This document shows, piece after piece, positions 32,651 through 41,153 of a stretch of DNA of 64,000 nt. The notes below the pieces were generated by a model, which did not search any database, was not told the DNA's origin, and saw nothing but the letters and a program-made list of their open reading frames with translations. Origin of the DNA: Oscillospiraceae bacterium. Lineage in GTDB: Bacteria; Bacillota; Clostridia; Oscillospirales; Ruminococcaceae. The first letter of the stretch is position 1. The number at the start of each line of letters is the position of its first letter. The translations under genes were made by a program, and so were the position numbers. The stretch is from contig CP107208.1 of assembly GCA_025758045.1 (NCBI GenBank), positions 1,488,001-1,552,000 on the forward strand. The letters are read 5' to 3'.

Positions 32651-33979
32651 CTACGCGCGCGCGGCCTCCAAGGTCAGCTGCTCGATGATGTTTTCGGGGA
32701 CTTTCTTTGTGTCATACCAAATCGCATAAGCACCTTTATGCCCTTGGCGAATCGTGGCATTTTCGAGGCCCATTTTCTTGGCTGCTTTTCGCAGGATGGA
32801 TTCACTAATAACCTCCTTTTTAGCGTCGGCAATAGCAATGGATGTCTTCACCCAGCCTGTGTTATTTGTCAACTCGCCCAACAATGCCACGGCGCGATTC
32901 CCAACGACCGGCTCTGGCCCTCTCGTGTTGCCGCCCGCCTGTGCCCGCAAGATCTCATCCGCCGTTAAAGCACATTCGTCCATGATTTCCACCCCACCAT
33001 CGTGGATGGAAAACTTGCGGCTGGGGCCGGGCGGGCCCAGGCTGCTTTTATCCTGGGCAAAGACGCGCAGGCTGCGGTCGTCCGGGTCGCAGCCTACAAA
33101 AATGATGCTTCGCGCTGCGTTGCGGAAGTCGCTGGAGCCGAGGATGCGGTCGCTGGCCGAGCCGCCGGACAGGTTGGGCTTGCTGATGTGGCTGACCAGC
33201 ATCACCGCGCAGTGGTAGCGGGCGGCGAAGTTTGCCAGGTGGTCCATCATGGGGCGCACGTCGGCGGCCTGGTTCATGTTGGCGTGCTTTTCGAGGTAAC
33301 TTTGTATTGGGTCGAACACCACCAGCGACGGACGGCATCCGGGGCGGCTGGCCAGCGCGTCCAGACGGGCGTCGCACATGGTCAGCGCCGGGGTGTCGGC
33401 CATTTGCTGCATGATAACGATGTTTTCCGGGTCGGCGCCCAGAGATTCCAGCCGCGGCGAAAGCACGATGTGGGGGTCGTTCTCCTGGGTAAAATAATAC
33501 ACCAGGCCGGGCGTACCGTCCCTGGTGGCGCGGCCGGTGCTGATGTCGGCGGCCCATTTCAGCGCCAGCCAGGTCTTGCCCATGCCCGCCACACCGGCCA
33601 AAATGGTAATGGCGTCCAGCGGCAGATACGGCTCGATCAGGTACTCGGCCTGCCGCGTTTCCACGTCCGCCATGGGCGTGAAGCCAAGCTCCTGCATGGC
33701 CTGGCGGCGCAGCGCCATCCGCGCGATCTTCAGGCAATAGCTGGGGTCGGCGTCAAACTGAGATGTATAATTGTCTCGCCGGTCGGCGTACTCCTGCTCG
33801 CTGATGCCCAGCTGCAAGGCCCGCGTGCGCAGCAGCATCATGCGGCGCAGGCGCTCCTCATCGGTGGAAACATTGCAGGCATCGAAAAAAGAAAGCGGAG
33901 CCAACAGGCACGTTTTGTCCATGCTGTTGATCTTCGCATCGAACATCTGGGCTTCAAGTGTCAATTCATTGGGCTGCAT
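32651..33979 (-). CDS. Phage RepA-like RecA-fold ATPase
   Basis: A 442-residue protein with a RecA/KaiC-type ATPase core like plasmid and phage RepA helicases. Walker A is GVAGMGKTW, Walker B SLVVFDPIQSYL, and the sensor-like histidine is in MLVSHISKPN. The C-terminal 90 residues look like a winged-helix DNA-binding domain (ESILRKAAKKMGLENATIRQG). It opens the prophage region on the opposite strand to the structural genes. ATG at 33979 has GGAGGACCCC upstream; an upstream Met at 33997 has no site. Confidence 0.85.
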   Translation of the reverse strand: MQPNELTLEAQMFDAKINSMDKTCLLAPLSFFDACNVSTDEERLRRMMLLRTRALQLGISEQEYADRRDNYTSQFDADPSYCLKIARMALRRQAMQELGFTPMADVETRQAEYLIEPYLPLDAITILAGVAGMGKTWLALKWAADISTGRATRDGTPGLVYYFTQENDPHIVLSPRLESLGADPENIVIMQQMADTPALTMCDARLDALASRPGCRPSLVVFDPIQSYLEKHANMNQAADVRPMMDHLANFAARYHCAVMLVSHISKPNLSGGSASDRILGSSDFRNAARSIIFVGCDPDDRSLRVFAQDKSSLGPPGPSRKFSIHDGGVEIMDECALTADEILRAQAGGNTRGPEPVVGNRAVALLGELTNNTGWVKTSIAIADAKKEVISESILRKAAKKMGLENATIRQGHKGAYAIWYDTKKVPENIIEQLTLEAARA

Positions 33980-34011
33980 GGGGTCCTCCTTACACAAATG
34001 TTGTTGAATAC

Positions 34012-34032
34012 ACTACTTATAGTAGTATTATA
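34012..34032 (-). promoter_or_regulatory. -10 and palindrome upstream of RepA-like gene
   Basis: Minus strand TATAAT (34027-34032), with a weak -35 TTGCAC 18 bp upstream. It is followed by a short palindrome with arms ACTACT/AGTAGT (34012-34026) at the expected start site; candidate operator. Confidence 0.5.
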
Positions 34033-34164
34033 ACGCGCGGGCGCTGTACTGTGCAATGAAATACCGCTGAAAATTTACTGCAATCTTACTGCAGGGATTT
34101 TTGGCGGATTTTTTGTTTGCAGGTCTTGTTATGGGACTGCAAAAATAAAACCTGCCAAAGTATA

Positions 34165-34193
34165 TTGACAACTATTGGTAGTTGTACTATGAT
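34165..34193 (+). promoter_or_regulatory. Promoter with internal palindromic operator
   Basis: -35 TTGACA (34165-34170), 17-bp spacer, -10 TATGAT (34188-34193). The spacer holds the perfect inverted repeat ACAACTA-TTGG-TAGTTGT (34168-34185), a likely repressor site. Drives the sigma-like activator. Confidence 0.78.
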
Positions 34194-34256
34194 GGGTGTA
34201 CTGACAAGGAGAACGGCAAAACAAAATCGGACACTAGAAAGGAGACATTTGGGAAA

Positions 34257-34679
34257 ATGACGTACAAAGAAAAGGTGGCATGGCTGCAGCGATACCTGAA
34301 GGCGCGGGAGAAGGCGAACTTTCTGGGGGGCTGCGTGCAGGAGATGGAGGCCGAGGCACAGGGCATGCGCACCCGGCTGAACGGCGTGCCCGGGGCCGGG
34401 CGGGACACGGCACGGCTGGCGCGAAGTGTGGAAAAGGTCGAAGAAACGCGGAAAATGTGGAACGACCAACTGGACCGCTGCGGCGAGCTGCGCATCGAGC
34501 TGGTGGCCGAGCTGGCGAAGATCCAGCATCCGCTGGCACAGGAGGTGCTGCGCCGCCGCTACATGAACGGCGAAAGCTACGCCGAGATCTGCGACGCGCT
34601 GGCCCTGGTGGAGCGCCGCGTTTACCAGCTGCACCGCCTGGGCGTGAACAAGGTGTGCGAGCCGGAGAACGGAGGGTGA
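34257..34679 (+). CDS. Phage sigma-70-region-4-like transcriptional activator
   Basis: A 140-residue protein: an N-terminal coiled-coil half, then a helix-turn-helix like sigma region 4 / RinA-ArpU proteins (IQHPLAQEVLRRRYMNGESYAEICDALALVERRVYQLHRLGVNKV). In related siphophages such proteins switch on packaging and structural genes, fitting its place just ahead of the terminase genes. Start at 34257 is the only ATG giving the family N-terminus TYKEKVAWLQRYL; AAAGGAG lies 12 bases upstream, slightly far. Confidence 0.82.
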   Translation: MTYKEKVAWLQRYLKAREKANFLGGCVQEMEAEAQGMRTRLNGVPGAGRDTARLARSVEKVEETRKMWNDQLDRCGELRIELVAELAKIQHPLAQEVLRRRYMNGESYAEICDALALVERRVYQLHRLGVNKVCEPENGG

Positions 34680-34711
34680 AAGGAATTCAGTAAGATTTCA
34701 GCGCGATTTCA

Positions 34712-34795
34712 TTGCAAAGTACAACTAAACGTGGTAGAATGGTAACATCGAAACTCGTGGAAGGGCAGCTGCCCGCTGCGGGTTTTTTATTTTGC
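34712..34795 (+). promoter_or_regulatory. Late promoter with leader hairpin
   Basis: -35 TTGCAA (34712-34717), 17-bp spacer, -10 TAGAAT (34735-34740). About 20 nt after the expected start, GGGCAGCTGCCC and CCCGCTGCGGG precede TTTTTTATTTT, a possible terminator between promoter and terminase genes. Confidence 0.55.
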
Positions 34796-34820
34796 ACTTT
34801 TTGCCGGAAGGGGGGCAGGA

Positions 34821-35015
34821 ATGGACCGGGTAACAGAGGAAAACGTCATTGCCGAGCTGGCGGGCATTGCGTTTGATGACGGTTGTAATGATGGTTGTGG
34901 TTTGGTTGTTAAAACTGCCGATAAGCTCCGGGCGCTGGAGCTGCTGTATAAATATCTTGGCCTGGGCGACCGGGGTGGCGGGGTTGATAAGGTCGTGATT
35001 GTGGATGATGTGTGA
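34821..35015 (+). CDS. Truncated phage terminase small subunit
   Basis: 64 residues ending in the stretch VVKTADKLRALELLYKYLGLGD, which closely resembles the C-terminal part of small terminase proteins (K-ALELLGKYLG). The N-terminal helix-turn-helix that binds the packaging site is missing, since full proteins are typically 140-200 residues. AAGGGGGG precedes the ATG. Either a minimal form or a remnant. Confidence 0.6.
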   Translation: MDRVTEENVIAELAGIAFDDGCNDGCGLVVKTADKLRALELLYKYLGLGDRGGGVDKVVIVDDV

Positions 35016-35082
35016 TTTTGGCGGTCGCCTTCGGTGTTCCGCCCACCATGCGGCCCGCCTATTGAAAGGAGTAACGAAACAA

Positions 35083-36327
35083 ATGGACATTCATCTCAAA
35101 GAAACAATTCCAAAAGTATTCCAACCGATCCATAAGGCTGTGCAAAACGAAGGCATACAGGAAGTCGTGGCCAAGGGCGGGCGTGGGTCGGGCAAGTCCA
35201 GCTACCTGTCGCTGGAGCTGGTTTTGCAGCTGCTGCGCCACCCGGACTGCCATGCGGTGGTGCTTCGCAAAGTGGCAGGCACGCTGCGCAACAGCGTGTA
35301 TAACCAGGTGGTCTGGGCCATCGATGTGCTGGGGTGTACGGCCTGCTTTCGCTGCACGGTTTCGCCGATGGAATGTACTTATTTGCCTACCGGACAGAAG
35401 ATCCTCTTTTTCGGCCTGGATGATGCCGGCAAGTTGAAAAGCTTAAAGCTTCCCTTCGGCAGCGTCGGTATCTGCTGGTTCGAGGAGTTGGACCAGTTCG
35501 ACGGCCCCGAGGAGGTGCGCAACGTGGAGCAGAGCATTTTCCGCGGCGGCAGCTACAGTTTGACTTTAAAAAGTTTTAACCCGCCCGCCATGGCACGCAG
35601 CTGGGTCAACCGCTACGCGCTGGAAAAACGGGATGGAAAATTGGTGCATCACTCCACCTATAAGGACCTGCCCCGCGCCCTGCTGGGCGAGCGCTTTTGG
35701 GCCGACGCCGAGCACCTGCGCACCACCAACCCCGAGGCCTACCGCCATGAGTACAGCGGCGAGGTGGTAGGCAGCGGTGCGGCCGTGTTTGCCAACCTGC
35801 AGCTGCGCGCTGTGCCGGACGACGAAATTTTGACGTTCGACCGAATGTATCACGGCGTGGACTGGGGCTGGTGGCCCGACCCGTGGGCCTACAACGCCTG
35901 CGCTTACGACCCGGCGCGGCGCAGGCTGGTGATTTTTGACGAACTGACGCGGTTTCGCTGCCCCAATGCGGACACGGCACAGCTTTTGATCGAGCGTGGT
36001 GTGGGCGGCGACGAGGGCGGCTTTTTGATCGCTGACGGCGCCGAGCCGAAGTCCTGCGCGGATTACCGCGCCGCCGGCCTGCCCTGCCGCGCCGCCCGCA
36101 AAGGCCCCGGCAGCCTGCGCGAAAGCATGAAGTGGCTGCAGAGTTTGGCCGAGATCGTGGTCGACCCGGCGCGATGCCCCGACACCGCCCGCGAGTTTGG
36201 CGAGTACGAATATGCAAAAGATGCACGTACAGGCGAGGTTTTGGGCGGATACCCCGATGCGGGGAACCATCATATCGATGCGGTGAGGTATGCAGTGGAA
36301 AGTGTCTGGCGGAGACGCGGGACGTGA
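35083..36327 (+). CDS. Phage terminase large subunit (PBSX type)
   Basis: A 414-residue packaging motor. ATPase: Walker A GGRGSGKSS (32-40), Walker B VGICWFEELDQF. Nuclease: acidic residues in YHGVDWGWWPDPWA, FLIADGAEPKS and the final NHHIDAVRYAVE. It would cut concatemeric DNA and pump it into the capsid through the portal. ATG at 35083 follows AAAGGAG; an earlier frame start at 34999 lacks a site and overlaps the small terminase. Confidence 0.95.
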   Translation: MDIHLKETIPKVFQPIHKAVQNEGIQEVVAKGGRGSGKSSYLSLELVLQLLRHPDCHAVVLRKVAGTLRNSVYNQVVWAIDVLGCTACFRCTVSPMECTYLPTGQKILFFGLDDAGKLKSLKLPFGSVGICWFEELDQFDGPEEVRNVEQSIFRGGSYSLTLKSFNPPAMARSWVNRYALEKRDGKLVHHSTYKDLPRALLGERFWADAEHLRTTNPEAYRHEYSGEVVGSGAAVFANLQLRAVPDDEILTFDRMYHGVDWGWWPDPWAYNACAYDPARRRLVIFDELTRFRCPNADTAQLLIERGVGGDEGGFLIADGAEPKSCADYRAAGLPCRAARKGPGSLRESMKWLQSLAEIVVDPARCPDTAREFGEYEYAKDARTGEVLGGYPDAGNHHIDAVRYAVESVWRRRGT

Positions 36328-36425
36328 ACTTTTGGCTTGTGGCCGGGCGGCTTTCGGCGTTCTGCCGCCGGGCAGGGCCGAGAAGTTTGCAACATAAATA
36401 CAGAAATGGCAAAAGGAGTGACAAA

Positions 36426-36719
36426 ATGCAGACTTATTTGGAGCAGGCGTTTGGAAAGAGCGATTGTTCGTCGGTGAAGATGCGTGGGGCGGTGCGGGAG
36501 TGGATGGACTTATATTACGGCGCTTCCCGCAGCGGCGAGGACGGCAGTGCGCGGCTGGCTGTGCTGATCGTATCGAAACTATGCAGAACGGTTTTTGCCG
36601 AGTACGACATGCATCGGGACAAGCACGACGATTGGGCGCAGGAGTGTTATACGGACGCCCTGAACAAGGTGGCAAAAACAGCGATGCAGTATGCTTTAAT
36701 CGGCGGCGAGTCCTTTTGA
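36426..36719 (+). pseudogene. Phage portal protein, N-terminal part (frameshifted)
   Basis: 97 codons, MQTYLEQAFGKSDCSSVKMRGAVREWMDLYYGASR..., ending TCC TTT TGA. It reads like the start of siphophage portals and stops exactly where the next frame takes over (LKVVDDHFVPIRRD), without any gap in the expected protein. One extra T in the TTTT run would restore a single portal of about 440 residues. So I treat the two parts as one gene split by a 1-bp deletion; a sequencing error in the run or programmed slippage is also possible. Confidence 0.65.
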
Positions 36720-36721
36720 AG

Positions 36722-37747
36722 GTGGTGGACGACCATTTTGTGCCGATCCGGCGCGATTGCTACCTGCCGCTGGGACGCGACGACAAGGGAAATCTGACTA
36801 GCGTGGGTATGATGCAGACGCTGTACGAGAACGGCAAAAAATATGTACTTTTGGAGCGCCGCACCGACATGGAGGACAACACGCTGATCGAAAATCGGCT
36901 GTTTGAGGTCAACGGCCAGGCGTTGGGACGCCGCGTTCCGCTGGACACGCTGACGGCCTGCAAAATGCTGTCGGACGATGAATTTTTGCCCAACGTGCCC
37001 TGCATGGGGCTGGCCGTGCTGCGGATGCCCACCGTGAATTGCGTGGACGGCAGCGCCGACCCGGTAAGCATTTACGCGCCCGCCGTGGGGCTGATGCACG
37101 CGCTGGCCCGGTGCGAGGACCAGCTGAACCATGAATTTTTGAACGGCGCGTCGAGGGTGTTTGCTTCGGAGGACCTGCTGCGGCCCGATGCCTCCGGGGT
37201 GCGCGGGCTGCGGGATGACCTGTTTGTGGGCCTGCCCGACGACCCCGCCAACGTGGGTGTGACCGTGTACAGCCCCACCCTGCGGGAGGGCAGCTACCTG
37301 GCCCGCAAGCAGGATATTTTGCGAAGCTGCGAGAGTTTGTTGAGCCTGCGCCGCGGCATTTTGAGCGAGACCAACGCCGAGACCCAGCCCCGCACCGCTA
37401 CCGAAATTACCGCTGCCAGCGTTGACTACGATTTGACCATACGCAGTTTGCAGAAGGCGTGGGAAGATTGCGCAGGCGATGCTTTGTTTATCTGCTCGTG
37501 TCTGGATAGAGCCTATCACAAGGATGATTGGTGGCCGACCGAGCTGAGCATCGACTGGGGCGACGGCGTGCTGTACGACCGAAGCCGCGTCTGGGCCGAG
37601 CAGCAGCAGATGGTGGCGAGCGGCCTGCTGCGGCCGGAGATCGCGCTGGCGTGGTACTATGACCTGCCCGCCGAGACCGAGGCTGATTTGCAGGCTGTGC
37701 GCGAAAAGTACATGCCGACTGCGAAGGGAGGTGAAAAACATGAGTGA
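36722..37747 (+). pseudogene. Phage portal protein, main part (frameshifted)
   Basis: About 341 codons continuing the portal in the -1 frame: VVDDHFVPIRRDCYLPLGRDDKGN to MPTAKGGEKHE. It includes the stem/crown region and the long helix SESLLSLRRGILSETNAETQPRTATEI typical of portals, where tailless-start homologues are contiguous. GTG at 36722 has a weak GGCGAG-like site, so independent translation cannot be ruled out. Portal forms the DNA-entry ring at one capsid vertex and docks the large terminase. Confidence 0.75.
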
Positions 37748-37913
37748 AGAAAAGCTTGACCGAAAGCCTGCGCCCGCGCCCTATGCGGCCGGTACCGGCA
37801 GTGTGCCTGTCGGCCCCGACCGCGCGGCCTTTGAGCGGATGAGTTACCGCGAGAGGGTGGCGTTCAAGCGGGAGGACCCGGAGGGGTATGCCTTGATGAA
37901 AGCGGCGCTTTGA
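37740..37913 (+). CDS. Small phage protein, 57 aa
   Basis: Begins MSEEKLDRKPAPAPYAAGTG and ends SYRERVAFKREDPEGYALMKAAL. It lies between portal and capsid, where scaffold genes sit, and overlaps the portal stop by 8 bp with GGGAGGTG upstream. Too short for a normal scaffold; possibly a scaffold remnant or a capsid accessory protein. Not recognised with confidence. Confidence 0.65.
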   Translation: MSEEKLDRKPAPAPYAAGTGSVPVGPDRAAFERMSYRERVAFKREDPEGYALMKAAL

Positions 37914-38013
37914 GGGCGGCTGCTGGCTGAAAGGCGGCTTCGCCAAACGCAAAAACGAAGCACAACAAATCAACAAAGAATCAACACGTACACACAACGA
38001 AAGGACAAAAACC

Positions 38014-38868
38014 ATGGCAGATTTTATTACGAAGCTTTCCGATATGATCGATCCTGAAGTGATGGCGGATATGGTTTCTGCGCGGATTCCTAAAAAATTG
38101 CGCGTAGCACCGTTTGCTAAGATCGACGATACCCTGGCGGGCGTGCCGGGCGATACCATCACCGTGCCCGCCTACACCTACATTGGCGATGCCGCCGACG
38201 TGGCCGAGGGCGGTGAGGTAGCTATTGAAAAAATGACCACCTCCACCCGCAAGGCCACCATCAAAAAGGCCATGAAGGGCATCGGCCTGACCGACGAGGC
38301 CGTGCTGTCCGGCTACGGCAACCCTGTGGGCGAGGCCAACACCCAGCTGGCCCTGGCTATCGCCGCCAAGATCGACAGTGATTGCATGGACGCCCTGCAG
38401 ACGGCCAGCCTGATTTACGATGGTACGGCAAAAACCATCAGCTACAATGCCATCGTCGACGCCGTGGACCTGTTTGAGGATGAGATGGGCTGCAGCGAAA
38501 AAGTCATGTTCATCCACCCCAAACAGGTCACGCAGCTGCGCAAAAACCCCGACTTTTTGAGCGCTGATAAGTACACCCCCGGCGTCGCGCTGACCGGCGA
38601 GATCGGCATGATCGCGGGCTGCCGCCTGGTGCCCAGCAAAAAAGTGCCGCTGGATGGTGGAATTTACGCCTGCCCCATCGTCAAGCTGGAGGACGACCCC
38701 GAGGTCGACGACGAGATCCCGGCACTGACCATCTACCGCAAGCGCGAGGTCAACATCGAGACCGAACGCAAACCCAAGACCCGCACCACCGAGATCACCG
38801 CCGACGAATTTTACGTGGCCGTGCTGTCCAACGAGGCTAAGGTGGTGCTGGCCAAGTTCAAGGCATAA
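38014..38868 (+). CDS. Phage major capsid protein (N4-gp56 family)
   Basis: A 284-residue coat protein. The opening FITKLSDMIDPEVMADMVSARIPKKLRVAPFAKIDDTLAGVPGDTITVPAY and the central VMFIHPKQVTQLRKNPDFL are hallmarks of the N4-gp56-like HK97-fold capsid family. It carries no N-terminal delta domain, so maturation by a protease (none is encoded here) may not be needed. AAAGGAC precedes the ATG. Confidence 0.93.
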   Translation: MADFITKLSDMIDPEVMADMVSARIPKKLRVAPFAKIDDTLAGVPGDTITVPAYTYIGDAADVAEGGEVAIEKMTTSTRKATIKKAMKGIGLTDEAVLSGYGNPVGEANTQLALAIAAKIDSDCMDALQTASLIYDGTAKTISYNAIVDAVDLFEDEMGCSEKVMFIHPKQVTQLRKNPDFLSADKYTPGVALTGEIGMIAGCRLVPSKKVPLDGGIYACPIVKLEDDPEVDDEIPALTIYRKREVNIETERKPKTRTTEITADEFYVAVLSNEAKVVLAKFKA

Positions 38869-38881
38869 GGAGGAAGAAACA

Positions 38882-39250
38882 GTGCCGGATTATCGTTACT
38901 ACGTTGAAACTTACCTGGGCGAGGACATCCCGGAGGCCGACTTTCCGCGATTGATCCGGCGTGCGCAGGCCGAGCTTGCCCGCATGCGGGATGTCTACGC
39001 GGTGCAGCCCCGCCCCGGCCTGGACCCCGCAGAGGCCGATGCCATGGCGGTGTGCGCCGTCGCTGACGCGATGTACGAGTTTGACCAGGAGGACGCCGCC
39101 CGCGGCCTGGCCAAGGTGACTGTGGGCAGCGTGAGCGAGACCTACACCGCTCCGCCCGAACTGTGCGCCGCCACCCTGGCGCTGCGGGCCGCGCACTTCC
39201 GCCGCGAGGCCGGGTACTACCTGCAGATTGGACGGTGGGTGCATGCGTAA
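38882..39250 (+). CDS. Phage head-tail connector (gp6-like)
   Basis: 122 residues, helical, like the small gp6/gp15-type adaptors that bind below the portal (YVETYLGEDIPEADFPRLIRRAQAEL...CAVADAMYEFDQED). Starts with GTG at 38882, with AAGGAGGAAGA upstream. Overlaps the next gene by 8 bp. Confidence 0.75.
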   Translation: MPDYRYYVETYLGEDIPEADFPRLIRRAQAELARMRDVYAVQPRPGLDPAEADAMAVCAVADAMYEFDQEDAARGLAKVTVGSVSETYTAPPELCAATLALRAAHFRREAGYYLQIGRWVHA

Positions 39251-39653
39251 GCGCGGCTTGTACGGCCAGACCGTGACCGTGTACCACCCCGTGCCGATGA
39301 AAAAGCGCGTTGACAGGTATGTTTTGCGCGACGTGTTTTGCCAGATCGGCAACCGCGAGATGCCCGATGCAGCCGGCGCCAAGAGCGGCGCGGCGATGCT
39401 GCTGGTGGTGCCCGAAACGGATGTAACACGATATCGTGTTGATTATAAGCTGGCGGCAGGGGACAGGGTGATGCTTGGCGAAGGGCCGGAGGTAGAGTGG
39501 GCGGCGTGGCCGTCCTTTGTGCCGGCCGAGGTGGACGGCCTTGGTGCGATAACTTACGTACTGCCGTTGTATTTGCGCGGGGCGGTGCACCATGTGGAAG
39601 CCGGGGCCTGGTGGAGTGCCGGTGGAGCGGGCGCCGGGCGGCTGGCAAGGTAA
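39243..39653 (+). CDS. Phage head-closure / minor capsid protein
   Basis: A 136-residue mainly beta protein in the head-closure position between the connector and the tail terminator (YGQTVTVYHPVP...YRVDYKLAAGDRVMLGEGPEV resembles the putative minor capsid family). Assigned by gene order and strand pattern. The start at 39243 overlaps the preceding stop. Confidence 0.65.
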   Translation: MRKRGLYGQTVTVYHPVPMKKRVDRYVLRDVFCQIGNREMPDAAGAKSGAAMLLVVPETDVTRYRVDYKLAAGDRVMLGEGPEVEWAAWPSFVPAEVDGLGAITYVLPLYLRGAVHHVEAGAWWSAGGAGAGRLAR

Positions 39654-39671
39654 ACAAGAAAGGATGACAAG

Positions 39672-40106
39672 ATGATCGACGAAATGCTGACATTTTTGGC
39701 CCGGGCCCCCACTTTGGGGGACCTCTCCCTCACCTGGGGGCAGGCCGGTCCGCGGCTGGGCACCGGCGGTGTGTACCTGCGGGGCGTAAAAGTGCTGCAA
39801 ACCAAAACCGACCTGCTGGGCTGCCAAAAACAGCGCTGCCGTGCGGAATTTTTGCTGCGGCTCTGCCTGCCGCTGCCAGCGGGGGACACCGACACCGCCC
39901 TGCAAAACGCCCGCCGCCTGGCGGCACTGCAGGCGTGGGTCGCGGCCGAAAGCGCCGCAGGCCGCGCGCCTCGGCTGGGCAACTGCGAACCCCTCACCGA
40001 GCAGGTCCGCACCGAGGGCGGCCAGCTGGACCGCGCCGACCCGGGCGGCACCGCGCTGTACAGCATCCGCGTGATGGCCGAGTACACCATGCGGTACGAC
40101 ACATAG
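39672..40106 (+). CDS. Phage tail terminator / minor capsid-like protein
   Basis: 144 residues, beta-rich, placed directly before the major tail protein, as tail-terminator genes usually are. It has the sequence VYLRGVKVLQTKTDLLGCQKQRCRAEFLLRLCLPL and a C-terminal YSIRVMAEYTMRYDT strand. GGATGACAAG site. Function by position. Confidence 0.6.
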   Translation: MIDEMLTFLARAPTLGDLSLTWGQAGPRLGTGGVYLRGVKVLQTKTDLLGCQKQRCRAEFLLRLCLPLPAGDTDTALQNARRLAALQAWVAAESAAGRAPRLGNCEPLTEQVRTEGGQLDRADPGGTALYSIRVMAEYTMRYDT

Positions 40107-40133
40107 CAAACTTAACACGAAAAGGAGCAAAAC

Positions 40134-40607
40134 ATGAAAATTGAACGTAGATACATGGCGCATTACCTCAATGCCGGATTTGGCGGCGCAGAAAACTACT
40201 GCCGCCTGGGCGCTGACCTGGAGGAATACAGCCCCGAACTGACCGCCAATGTTGAGAAAAAATCCAACATCCTGGGCCAGACGTCCGTCACCATCGACGG
40301 CTACCAGAAGCAGGGCGAGGTCAGCCCCTACTACGCCGAGGCCGGCGACCCGCTGTTTGAAAAGCTGCAGGAGATCATCGACGGCGACCTGGTGCTCGAC
40401 GACCTGAAGACCGACATCGTCGAGGTGAAGCTGTGGGGCGAGACCGCCGACACCACCTACCCCGCCGTGCGCGAGGAGTGCTACATCGAGATCGTCAGCT
40501 ACGGCGGCGACACCACCGGGTATCAGATCCCGTTTAATGTACACTACACCGGCGTGAAGGTGAAGGGCAAGTTTGACGTTAAGACGAAGAAGTTTGTGGC
40601 AGACTGA
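40134..40607 (+). CDS. Phage major tail protein
   Basis: 157 residues, beta-sandwich pattern typical of tail-tube subunits (YMAHYLNAGFGGAENYCRLGADLEEYSPELTANVEKKSNILGQTSVTIDGY), in the right place before the tail-assembly chaperones. AAAGGAG precedes the ATG. Confidence 0.8.
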   Translation: MKIERRYMAHYLNAGFGGAENYCRLGADLEEYSPELTANVEKKSNILGQTSVTIDGYQKQGEVSPYYAEAGDPLFEKLQEIIDGDLVLDDLKTDIVEVKLWGETADTTYPAVREECYIEIVSYGGDTTGYQIPFNVHYTGVKVKGKFDVKTKKFVAD

Positions 40608-40694
40608 TGGGACGGCCTGGCGGAAGTATCCTACTAAAACGAGTGAAGCGCCGCAGGAGGGCGCGGAACGGAAGCTGAAAGAAAGGAAAGAAAA

Positions 40695-41153
40695 ATGCAA
40701 AACCTGACGATCGATACCGGCATGCAGGAATATCTCATCAATAACCGCGCGGTGCTGCGCTTCAACCCCAGCGACCCCAACCTGTATCACAGGTTCTTCG
40801 CTGCGGCCCCGAAGCTGGACGCCCTGGATGCAGAGCTGACCGAACAGCTCAAGGCCCTGCCGGCAAAGCCGGACGATGCCCGCGCGGAACGGGGCCTGGC
40901 CCTGTTGACTGACTACGACCACCGCATCAAGGCGCTGCTGACCGAGATCTTCGGCGGCGAGAACGACTTTGACAAGGTGCTGGAGGGCGTGAACCTGGCG
41001 GGCACCGGCGCCAACGGCAAGCGCGTTGTGCAGAACCTTTTGGACGCACTCACGCCGATTTTGCAGGACGGCGCGGCCCAACACCTGCAAACTGCCGCCG
41101 CCAACGCCCGGGCGGAAGCCGACGCCGCCCGCGCGGCGCGGGAGCAGGCATGA
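40695..41153 (+). CDS. Phage tail assembly chaperone
   Basis: 152 residues. N-terminal strand region (LRFNPSDPNLYHRFFAAAPKLDALDAELTEQL) then helices, and an Ala/Glu-rich coiled C-terminus, the usual form of the first tail chaperone gene. It overlaps the Gp15-like gene by ATGA, the arrangement that often replaces the programmed frameshift between the two chaperones. The 87-bp gap before it holds a CGAGTG...GCGCGGAACG repeat fragment. Confidence 0.75.
   Translation: MQNLTIDTGMQEYLINNRAVLRFNPSDPNLYHRFFAAAPKLDALDAELTEQLKALPAKPDDARAERGLALLTDYDHRIKALLTEIFGGENDFDKVLEGVNLAGTGANGKRVVQNLLDALTPILQDGAAQHLQTAAANARAEADAARAAREQA

Noticed and set aside
36711..36719. Programmed -1 frameshift in the portal
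   Set aside because: TCC TTT TGA does not allow good tandem re-pairing and no stimulatory hairpin was evident directly downstream; a deletion or sequence error is simpler.
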